Below, in pieces: positions 1 to 5,633 of a DNA stretch of 8,914 nucleotides. The notes below the pieces were generated by a model that was not told the DNA's origin, did no database searches, and was given only the letters and a program-made list of their open reading frames with translations. How positions within the stretch are numbered: the stretch's first letter is position 1; every line of letters starts with the position of its first letter. This DNA is from JAMLIN01 sp041676645 (GTDB lineage Bacteria; Pseudomonadota; Gammaproteobacteria; Burkholderiales; Burkholderiaceae_E), in the NCBI GenBank assembly GCA_041676645.1, contig JBAYRO010000115.1:1-8914 (forward strand), read 5' to 3'. The position numbers and the translations under genes were made by a program.

Positions 1-855
1 CTCGCCGGTCTGGATGTCGCGCAGGGCCTGGCGCATCGCCTCGCGGGTCTCGTCGGTGACGATCTTCGGCCCGGTGACGTACTCGCCGTACTCGGCATTG
101 TTCGAGATCGAGTAGTTCATGTTGGCGATGCCGCCCTCGTAGATGAGGTCGACGATCAGCTTGAGCTCGTGCAGGCACTCGAAGTAGGCCATCTCGGGGG
201 CGTAGCCCGCCTCGACGAGGGTCTCGTAGCCCGCCTTGATCAGCTCGACGGTGCCGCCGCACAGCACGGCCTGCTCGCCGAACAGGTCGGTCTCGGTTTC
301 CTCGCGGAAGTTGGTCTCGATGATGCCGGCCTTGCCGCCGCCGATCGCGCTGGCGTAGGACAGCGCGACATCGCGGGCGACGCCCGAGACGTCCTGGTGC
401 ACCGCCACCAGGCAGGGCACGCCGCCGCCGCCCGCATAGGTGCTGCGCACGGTGTGGCCCGGCGCCTTGGGCGCGATCATGACGACGTCGAGATCCGCGC
501 GCGGCACGACCGCGCCGTAGTGGACGTTGAAGCCGTGCGCGAACGCGAGCGTGGCGTTCTTCTTGATGTTGGGCTCGATCTCGCTGGCGTAGACCTCGGC
601 GATGTGCTCGTCGGGCATCAGCATCATGACGAAATCGGCGCCCTTGACCGCATCGGCCACGGTGGCGACCGAGAGCTTGGCCTTGCGGACCTTGTCCCAG
701 GACGGCCCGCCCTTGCGCACGCCGACGGTGACCTTCACGCCGGATTCATTGAGGTTGAGCGCGTGCGCGTGCCCCTGCGAACCATAGCCGATGATGGCGA
801 CCTTCCTGCCCTTGATGAGCTTGACGTCGCAGTCCTTGTCGTAGAAGACCTTCAT
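1..855 (-). CDS. ilvC: Ketol-acid reductoisomerase, class I (3' end cut by window)
   Basis: The enzyme isomerises and reduces 2-acetolactate or 2-aceto-2-hydroxybutyrate, using NADPH and Mg2+, in valine, leucine and isoleucine synthesis in the cytoplasm. The 285 visible residues of a usual ~338 start MKVFYDKD and hold the Rossmann motif GYGSQG (23-28), R47 and S52 for the NADPH phosphate, and H107 in FAHGFN. The class I metal and substrate residues D190, E194, E226, E230 and S251 all sit at their usual numbers. The missing part is the C-terminal end of the helical domain. The ATG start is supported by a GAGGGG ribosome site a few bases upstream. The gene follows ilvH after an 18 bp gap, so it is the third gene of ilvIHC. 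The identification is essentially certain; the truncation is due to the window edge only. Confidence 0.98.
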   Translation of the reverse strand, partial: MKVFYDKDCDVKLIKGRKVAIIGYGSQGHAHALNLNESGVKVTVGVRKGGPSWDKVRKAKLSVATVADAVKGADFVMMLMPDEHIAEVYASEIEPNIKKNATLAFAHGFNVHYGAVVPRADLDVVMIAPKAPGHTVRSTYAGGGGVPCLVAVHQDVSGVARDVALSYASAIGGGKAGIIETNFREETETDLFGEQAVLCGGTVELIKAGYETLVEAGYAPEMAYFECLHELKLIVDLIYEGGIANMNYSISNNAEYGEYVTGPKIVTDETREAMRQALRDIQTGE

Positions 856-873
856 ATGACCCCTCGTTGGTGT

Positions 874-1365
874 TCAGACTTTCAGTACGCGTTCGCCGCG
901 CGAGATGCCCGATGCGCCGGTGCGGACGGTTTCGAGAATCGACGCCTTGTCGAGCGCATCGATGAATGCGTCCAGCTTGCGACCGTCGCCCGTCAGCTCG
1001 ACCGTGTAGGTCCGGTCGGTGACGTCGATGATCCGGCCGCGGAAGATGTCCGACAGGCGCTTCATCTCCTCGCGGTCCTTGCCGACGGCGCGGACCTTGA
1101 TCAGCATGAGCTCGCGCTCGGTGTAGGCGGATTCGGTCAGGTCGACGAGCTTGACCACCTCGATCAGCCGGTTGAGATGCTTGGTGATCTGCTCGACGAC
1201 ATCGTCCGAACCGCTGGTGACGATGGTCATGCGCGAGAGCGAGACATCCTCGGTGGGCGCGACGGTGAGCGACTCGATGTTGTAGCCGCGGGCGGAAAAC
1301 AGGCCCACCACGCGCGACAGGGCGCCAGGTTCGTTCTCGAGGAGCACGGAAATGATGTGTCTCAT
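874..1365 (-). CDS. ilvH: Acetolactate synthase small (regulatory) subunit
   Basis: This 163-residue regulatory subunit of acetohydroxyacid synthase activates the large subunit and confers valine feedback inhibition. An N-terminal ACT domain (about residues 3-77, opening MRHIISVLLENEPGALSR) is followed by the C-terminal small-subunit domain with the IFRGRIIDVT stretch near 107-116. The residues tied to valine binding in E. coli IlvH (N11, G14, N29) are all present at the same numbers, so feedback sensitivity is expected (inference). The start is fixed by a strong GGAG site six bases upstream, and that TGAGGAG stretch includes the stop codon of ilvI, which suggests translational coupling. The gene lies 10 bp after ilvI and 18 bp before ilvC. 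Its length is normal for the family. ilvN is an equivalent name. Confidence 0.97.
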   Translation of the reverse strand: MRHIISVLLENEPGALSRVVGLFSARGYNIESLTVAPTEDVSLSRMTIVTSGSDDVVEQITKHLNRLIEVVKLVDLTESAYTERELMLIKVRAVGKDREEMKRLSDIFRGRIIDVTDRTYTVELTGDGRKLDAFIDALDKASILETVRTGASGISRGERVLKV

Positions 1366-1375
1366 GTCGTTCTCC

Positions 1376-3097
1376 TCAGAGGTCTTCGGCGCCGAGCAGC
1401 ATCTCGGTCAGGCCCTTGCCGCCCTGCACCATCGGCCAGACGTTCTCGGTCTGGTCGGTGATGAAGTCCATGAACACGAGGCGGTCCTTGTAGCGGCCGA
1501 AGGCGTCGCGCAGCGCCGGCTCGACATCGGCCGGGCTCTCGATGCGCATGCCGACGTGCCCGTAGGCCTCGGCGAGCTTCACGAAATCGGGCAGCGCATC
1601 CATGTAGGAATGCGAGTAGCGGCTGCCGTACTCGATCTCCTGCCACTGGCGCACCATGCCGAGGTAGCGGTTGTTGAGGTTGACGATCTTGACCGGCAGA
1701 TCGTATTGCTTGCAGGTCGACAGCTCCTGGATGCACATCTGGATCGAGCCTTCGCCGGTGATGCAGGCGACGTCGCGATCGGGATGCGCGAGTTTGGCGC
1801 CCATCGCGTAGGGCAGGCCCACGCCCATGGTGCCCAGGCCGCCCGAGTTGACCCAGCGCCGCGGCTCGTCGAAGCGGTAGTACTGCGCCGCCCACATCTG
1901 GTGCTGGCCCACGTCGGAGGTGACGATGGCCTCGCCGCCGGTGATCTCGTGCAGCGTCTGCACGACGTACTGCGGCTTGATGAGCTCGTCCGAGGGCTTG
2001 TAGGCGAGGCAGTTGCGCGCGCGCCATTCCTCGATCTGCTTCCACCAGCCCGCCAGCGCCTTCTCGTTGGAGCGTTCACCCTTCGAGAGCTGCTCGTCGA
2101 GCATGCCGATGAGATCGCGCAGGGTTTCGCGGACATCGCCCACGATCGGCACGTCGACCTTCACCCGCTTGGAGATCGAGGAGGGATCGATGTCGATGTG
2201 GATGATCTTGTGCGGATTCTGGGCGAAGTGCTTGGGATTGCCGATCACCCGGTCGTCGAAGCGCGCGCCGATGGCGATCAGCACATCGCAGTGCTGCATG
2301 GCCATGTTGGCTTCGTAGGTGCCATGCATGCCGGGCATGCCGACGAACTTCGGGCTCGAGGCGCGATAGCCGCCCAGGCCCATCAGGGTGTTGGTGCAGG
2401 GATAGCCGAGGGCGTCGACGAAGCGGTTGAGCTCCTCGGAGGCGTTCGCGAGGATCACACCGCCGCCGGTGTAGATCATGGGCCGCTCGGCGCGCATGAT
2501 CAGGTTGAGCGCCTTGCGGATCTGCCCCTGGTGGCCCTTGACCACCGGGTTGTAGGAGCGCATCGCGACCTGCTCCGGATAGGCGAAGCGGCACTTGTCG
2601 CGGGTGACGTCCTTGGGAATGTCGACCAGCACCGGGCCGGGCCGGCCGGTGCGCGCGATGTGGAAGGCCTTCTTGATCGTCTCGGCAAGGTCCTTGACGT
2701 TCTTGACCAGGAAGTTGTGCTTCACGCAGGGCCGGGTGATCCCGACGGTGTCGCACTCCTGGAAAGCATCCTCGCCGATGGCGTGGGTCGGCACCTGGCC
2801 GCTGATCACGACCATCGGGACCGAGTCCATGTAGGCGGTGGCGATGCCGGTGACCGCGTTGGTGACGCCGGGGCCGCTGGTGACCAGGCACACGCCGACC
2901 TCCTGGGTCGTGCGCGAATAGGCGTCGGCCGCATGCACGGCGGCCTGTTCGTGGCGAACGAGAATATGCTGGACCGCGTCCTGCTTGAAGATCTCGTCGT
3001 AGATGTAGAGGACCGCGCCGCCCGGATAGCCGAAGATGTGCTTCACACCCTCTTCGCGCAGGCAGCGGACAACGATTTCAGCGCCGGTGATTTCCAT
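1376..3097 (-). CDS. ilvI: Acetolactate synthase large (catalytic) subunit
   Basis: This 573-residue thiamine diphosphate enzyme condenses two pyruvates, or pyruvate with 2-oxobutyrate, in the first common step of branched-chain amino acid synthesis. The N-terminal pyrimidine-binding domain (about 1-165) has the catalytic glutamate E50 in RHEQAAVHAADAYSR. The central domain spans about 190-325. The C-terminal pyrophosphate-binding domain has the cofactor motif as G448-E449-G450-S451, ending in N475-N476 of NLNNRYLGMVRQW. The usual motif is GDG; I recall GEGS in betaproteobacterial homologues. The ATG start is supported by AAAGGA at 3105-3110, seven bases upstream. It is the first gene of ilvIHC and is preceded by a long structured leader and a good promoter. 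ilvB is an equivalent name. Identity is certain. Confidence 0.97.
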   Translation of the reverse strand: MEITGAEIVVRCLREEGVKHIFGYPGGAVLYIYDEIFKQDAVQHILVRHEQAAVHAADAYSRTTQEVGVCLVTSGPGVTNAVTGIATAYMDSVPMVVISGQVPTHAIGEDAFQECDTVGITRPCVKHNFLVKNVKDLAETIKKAFHIARTGRPGPVLVDIPKDVTRDKCRFAYPEQVAMRSYNPVVKGHQGQIRKALNLIMRAERPMIYTGGGVILANASEELNRFVDALGYPCTNTLMGLGGYRASSPKFVGMPGMHGTYEANMAMQHCDVLIAIGARFDDRVIGNPKHFAQNPHKIIHIDIDPSSISKRVKVDVPIVGDVRETLRDLIGMLDEQLSKGERSNEKALAGWWKQIEEWRARNCLAYKPSDELIKPQYVVQTLHEITGGEAIVTSDVGQHQMWAAQYYRFDEPRRWVNSGGLGTMGVGLPYAMGAKLAHPDRDVACITGEGSIQMCIQELSTCKQYDLPVKIVNLNNRYLGMVRQWQEIEYGSRYSHSYMDALPDFVKLAEAYGHVGMRIESPADVEPALRDAFGRYKDRLVFMDFITDQTENVWPMVQGGKGLTEMLLGAEDL

Positions 3098-3390
3098 TTG
3101 AGGTTCCTTTCAAGTCCAGGGAGCCTGCCCGCCGGCGCCAGCGCGACCCTGGATCGATCGACACCCGAAGGCATCGACGGGGATCCGTCGCCCCGACGCA
3201 GGCCTTGGTACAGGACCTGCGAAAATGATCGGACGCCACGGCCGGACCCTCGTGAGGCCATTCGTGGCATTCGGAGCCGGCGCGGTCGCAACCAGTCGTC
3301 GCGAACACGTCGGGCAAGACGAACGCTCCCACTGCCGCAACCCGCCCCTGTCGGGCCGGACCACGAAAGCCGGGAGCGCTCCTGGGTGAG
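3098..3390 (-). promoter_or_regulatory. Long structured 5' leader of ilvI
   Basis: About 290 nt lie between the predicted ilvI transcription start and its ATG, with no convincing gene. Reading as RNA, three hairpins can be drawn. The first pairs 3216-3221 with 3197-3202 (CGCAGG / CCTGCG). The second pairs 3185-3190 with 3175-3180 (CGACGG / CCGTCG, 4-nt loop). The third pairs 3147-3153 with 3115-3121 (TCCAGGG / CCCTGGA) just upstream of the ribosome site. An alternative stem, 3194-3198 with 3186-3190 (CGTCG / CGACG, 3-nt loop), excludes the second hairpin and touches the first. This layout resembles an attenuator or riboregulator, but no U-run follows any stem and no short leader peptide rich in Val/Leu/Ile codons is evident. 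The structure is seen by eye; the regulatory role is inferred. Confidence 0.45.
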
Positions 3391-3396
3391 CAAGAG

Positions 3397-3426
3397 AGCA
3401 TACTGCTATGCAGCATGGGCGGTCAA
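3397..3426 (-). promoter_or_regulatory. Sigma70-type promoter for ilvIHC
   Basis: On the minus strand TTGACC (3421-3426, five of six consensus bases) and TATGCT (3397-3402, four of six) are separated by 18 bp. A start would fall near 3390. The -10 region overlaps an inverted repeat, GCATA-CTGC-TATGC (3398-3411), and the perfect palindrome GGAGCGCTCC (3373-3382) lies just downstream of the predicted start. Both could be protein-binding sites. This is the best promoter match in the divergent gap and faces the ilv operon. Confidence 0.55.
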
Positions 3427-3438
3427 GCAAGCCCTGTC

Positions 3439-3465
3439 CTGACGTTCCAATCCCTCTGATACGAT
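3439..3465 (+). promoter_or_regulatory. Possible promoter for the sigma-factor operon
   Basis: CTGACG (3439-3444) and TACGAT (3460-3465) each match four of six sigma70 consensus bases, with a short 15 bp spacer. A start near 3472 would give a 42-nt leader to the ATG at 3515. It lies back to back with the ilvI promoter, the two -35 elements being 12 bp apart. It could instead be an ECF-type autoregulated promoter whose consensus I cannot recognise. Weak support. Confidence 0.25.
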
Positions 3466-3514
3466 TCGCGCTGCCGCAACAGCAGTGGCGTGGACAGCGA
3501 CCGCGCCGCCCCCG

Positions 3515-4084
3515 ATGGCCACACGGCAGGAACTCAGCGAATTTCTCGCCGCGACCGAGCGCCGCGCGTTCAAGCAGGCGTTCTACGCGGTCCGCAACGA
3601 GGAAACCGCGCTCGATCTCGTCCAGGACGCCATGACCCGGCTGGTCGAGCGCTACGCCGACCGCCCGGAAGGCGAGCTCGCGCCCCTGTTCCAACGCATC
3701 CTGCAGAACGCGATCTACGACCATTTCCGGCGCGAGAAGGTGCGCCGGCTCTGGACCACCCTGCTGTCCTCGTTCACGCCGGGCGGCGCCGGTGATTCCG
3801 ACGACACCGATCCGCTCGATTTCATCGAGACCGATCCGGGCCACGGCATGGGCGAGAGCGCCGGCGACAAGGCCGAGCGACAGCAGGTCCTTGGCATAAT
3901 CGAGACCGAGATCAGCCGCCTGCCGAACCGTCAACGCGAGGCCTTCCTGCTTCGTTACTGGGAGGAACTCGACGTCGCGGAGACTGCGGCTGCAATGGGT
4001 TGCTCGGAGGGCAGTGTCAAGACGCACTGTTCACGCGCCACCCGCGCCCTCGCCAGGGCGCTGAGGGACAGAGGGATCAAATGA
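3515..4084 (+). CDS. ECF-like RNA polymerase sigma factor
   Basis: A 189-residue cytoplasmic sigma70-family protein expected to direct RNA polymerase to a small regulon. Region 2 covers about residues 17-80 (FKQAFYAVRNEETALDLVQD through FRREKVRR). Region 4 covers about 123-183, with the helix-turn-helix in DVAETAAAMGCSEGSVKTH, typical of ECF factors. The two are joined by an unusually long acidic linker, about residues 86-120, rich in Asp, Glu and Gly. No sigma region 1 or 3 is seen. Two starts are possible: GTG at 3485 (199 residues) and ATG at 3515. I chose the ATG because homologues I recall begin MATRQELS or MASRQELS; neither start has a clear ribosome site. Its stop overlaps the next gene's start by 4 bp (ATGA). 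It is the first gene of a four-gene operon. Family is confident; the regulon is unknown. Confidence 0.9.
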   Translation: MATRQELSEFLAATERRAFKQAFYAVRNEETALDLVQDAMTRLVERYADRPEGELAPLFQRILQNAIYDHFRREKVRRLWTTLLSSFTPGGAGDSDDTDPLDFIETDPGHGMGESAGDKAERQQVLGIIETEISRLPNRQREAFLLRYWEELDVAETAAAMGCSEGSVKTHCSRATRALARALRDRGIK

Positions 4085-4488
4085 ACGAGCCAGCAATCGC
4101 GGGGCGGATATGCCGCGCGCTCGACGAGGAACTCGGGCAGCTGCCCGAGCGTGTCACCGCGCGCCTGGCGGCCGCGCGCGAGGCCGCCCTTGCCCGGGCC
4201 CCGGCGCCGCGCAACCAGGCGGGCGCTCGCGGGGCGGCAGCCCCGACGCCCGCCCCGGCCGTCCGGCCGGCACCACGGTCCGACGCCACCTGGCTGCGCT
4301 GGCTGCCCGCCCCCGTCGCCACCGTGCTCTTCGCCGGCTGCCTGCTGGCGGTATGGCACTGGAGCGACCTGCGCCATGCCCAGGAACGCGCGGCGCTCGA
4401 TGTCGCCATCCTCCTTGCGGACGAGGTCCCGCTGGCGGCCTATGCCGACAAGGGCTTCGGCGTCTACCTGCGGAACACGCATCGATGA
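4081..4488 (+). CDS. DUF3619-like single-pass membrane protein, possible anti-sigma factor
   Basis: A 135-residue protein resembling the DUF3619 family as I recall it. Residues 1-40 form a charged helical N-terminus (IAGRICRALDEELGQLPERV). Residues 41-69 are an Ala/Pro/Arg linker. One hydrophobic segment lies at about 74-93 (LPAPVATVLFAGCLLAV). A 40-residue tail follows, with LDVAILLADEVPLAAYADKGF. There is no signal peptide and no second membrane segment. The start is ATG at 4081, overlapping the sigma-factor stop as ATGA; a longer in-frame opening upstream (from a TTG at 4000) would run inside the sigma gene and is rejected. Translational coupling to a sigma factor and this topology fit a membrane-anchored anti-sigma factor, but that is inference: I see no zinc-binding HxxxCxxC anti-sigma motif. 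No function of the family is known to me. Confidence 0.75.
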   Translation: MNEPAIAGRICRALDEELGQLPERVTARLAAAREAALARAPAPRNQAGARGAAAPTPAPAVRPAPRSDATWLRWLPAPVATVLFAGCLLAVWHWSDLRHAQERAALDVAILLADEVPLAAYADKGFGVYLRNTHR

Positions 4489-5060
4489 GCGCCGTGCCGC
4501 CGGCCGGGCGCCGCTTCCTCGGCATCGCGGCGCTGGCGTTCGCCTGCGCCGCCGGCTCGCCCGTCCTGGCCCAGCCGCGCGCCGAGCCGGCGCCACCCTG
4601 GAGCGAGCTGCAGGCGCAGCACCAGAACCTGCTCGCGCCGTTCGCGGCGCAATGGGACCAATGGACCGAGAGCGAGCGCCGCGCCTGGCTCTCGCTGTCG
4701 GCGCGCTTTCCCGCCATGCCGCCGGCCGAGCAGCTTCGCGCCCGCGAGCGGATCCGCCAGTGGGCGGAGCTCGATGAATCCGAACGCCAGACCGCCCGCG
4801 CCAATTTCGGCATGGCCAGGCGAATCCCCGAGGAGCAGCGCATCGAGCAGTGGCAGCGCTACCGCTCCATGACCCCCGAGCAGCGCTCGGTGCTGCGCGA
4901 GCACGGCAGCACCGGCAACACGGCGGCGCGCTTCGCCGGCGAGCGCACCGGGCTCGCACCCGAAGCCGCCCGGCCCCTGGTCGATCCGGCCACGAGCACG
5001 CCTCCCGCCGCGGCGCCGGCCAGCCCCCGCGGCGGCGCGGGCGAAAGCAGCCCGCGATGA
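4485..5060 (+). CDS. DUF3106-like exported helical protein
   Basis: A 191-residue protein matching the DUF3106 family as I recall it. An N-terminal signal peptide has RR at 9-10, a hydrophobic core at about 11-27 and a likely cut after SPVLA (residue 29), so the mature protein should be periplasmic. Residues 37-140 are highly charged and helical, with loosely repeated units built on an aromatic residue followed by (T/D/P)-x-(E/S)-E-R or PEQR: DQWTESERRAW, RQWAELDESERQTA and QRYRSMTPEQRSVL. The last 50 residues are Pro/Ala/Gly-rich and probably disordered. The ATG at 4485 overlaps the preceding stop as ATGA, and its own stop overlaps the next start the same way. The repeated charged helices recall periplasmic stress sensors of the CpxP/Spy/CnrX type only in general character. 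Function unknown. Confidence 0.8.
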   Translation: MSAVPPAGRRFLGIAALAFACAAGSPVLAQPRAEPAPPWSELQAQHQNLLAPFAAQWDQWTESERRAWLSLSARFPAMPPAEQLRARERIRQWAELDESERQTARANFGMARRIPEEQRIEQWQRYRSMTPEQRSVLREHGSTGNTAARFAGERTGLAPEAARPLVDPATSTPPAAAPASPRGGAGESSPR

Positions 5061-5596
5061 GCGCCGAGACCCTCGCGACGGCGGCGGCATCGGCAACGCC
5101 CGCGGCGCCCGCCGCCGATCCCTGGCGGCGCCTGATGGGCGCCATCTACGAATGCACGCTGCTGTTCGGCGTGCTCTGGTTCACGCACTACCTGTTCTCC
5201 GCCCTCACCCGCTTCCAGGGCGAGCGCGGGCCGATGCTGGTGGCCTTCCAGGTCTTCACCGTGCTGGTGCTGGCGCTGTACTTCGCCGGCTTCTGGGCCC
5301 GGGGCCGGCGCACGGTGCCGATGAAGACGATGGGGATGCAGATCGTCGACCAGCAGGGTCGGCTGCTGACGCCGGGGCGCGCCCTCTTGCGCTTCGCCGC
5401 CGCCCTGGGCGGGATCGTGATCGGGCTGGGCCTGGGCCACGAGATCCATCCGGCCCTCTACCTGAGCCTGCTCGTGCCCTACGCCTGGTGCTTCGTCGAT
5501 GCCGACCGGCGCGCGCTCTACGATGTCATCGCCGGCACCCGCCTGGTGCACTTGCCGGTTCCCGAGCCGCCCCGGCGCAAGCGCGCCAGGCGGTGA
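5057..5596 (+). CDS. RDD-family inner-membrane protein
   Basis: A 179-residue polytopic membrane protein of the RDD family. After an Ala/Pro-rich N-terminus come the first motif RRLMGAIYE (residues 24-32) and hydrophobic segments at about 34-50 and 62-80. The second motif is KTMGMQIVDQQG (90-101). Further hydrophobic stretches lie at about 112-127 and 132-147. The third motif is DADRRALYDVIAGTRLV (148-164), and the tail is basic (PPRRKRARR). In the first motif Glu replaces the usual Asp; I recall the same in betaproteobacterial homologues. The family is sometimes linked to ion or solute transport, but no substrate can be inferred here. The ATG at 5057 overlaps the preceding stop as ATGA. It is the last gene of the operon, ending 37 bp before the convergent decarboxylase gene. 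Confidence 0.85.
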   Translation: MSAETLATAAASATPAAPAADPWRRLMGAIYECTLLFGVLWFTHYLFSALTRFQGERGPMLVAFQVFTVLVLALYFAGFWARGRRTVPMKTMGMQIVDQQGRLLTPGRALLRFAAALGGIVIGLGLGHEIHPALYLSLLVPYAWCFVDADRRALYDVIAGTRLVHLPVPEPPRRKRARR

Positions 5597-5631
5597 CGTC
5601 CCGGATGCGATCGGCGATCGCGGCCGTGACG
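5597..5631. terminator. Hairpin filling the convergent gap, possible bidirectional terminator
   Basis: The inner stem GCGATC (5607-5612) / GATCGC (5616-5621) is perfect with a 3-nt loop. The outer arms CGTCCCGG (5597-5604) and CCGTGACG (5624-5631) pair at seven of eight positions, separated from the inner stem by a 2x2 internal loop. The structure begins right after the RDD stop codon and ends two bases before the decarboxylase stop. No T-run follows on either strand, so intrinsic termination is uncertain. Confidence 0.5.
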
Positions 5632-5633
5632 GT

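Noticed and set aside
169..1461. 430-codon plus-strand open frame across ilvC and ilvH
   Set aside because: It runs antisense through two conserved genes and their gap and shows no domain.
3043..3416. Minus-strand short frames in the ilvI leader as a leader peptide
   Set aside because: They run into or past the ilvI start, lack clear ribosome sites and have no compact run of Val/Leu/Ile codons before a stop.
1352..3442. Long plus-strand open frame (696 codons) opposite ilvI
   Set aside because: It mirrors the well-identified ilvI on the other strand. Its protein is rich in His, Asp, Val and Leu with no recognisable domain, a typical antisense shadow in GC-rich DNA.
3110..4027. 305-codon minus-strand open frame across the sigma gene and intergenic region
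   Set aside because: Antisense to the conserved sigma factor and across the promoter region; low-information Arg/Ala/Gly composition with no motif.
3955..5145. 396-codon minus-strand open frame opposite the DUF3619/DUF3106 genes
   Set aside because: Arg/Ala/Gly-rich antisense shadow; the plus-strand genes have coherent start/stop overlaps, a signal peptide and a membrane segment.
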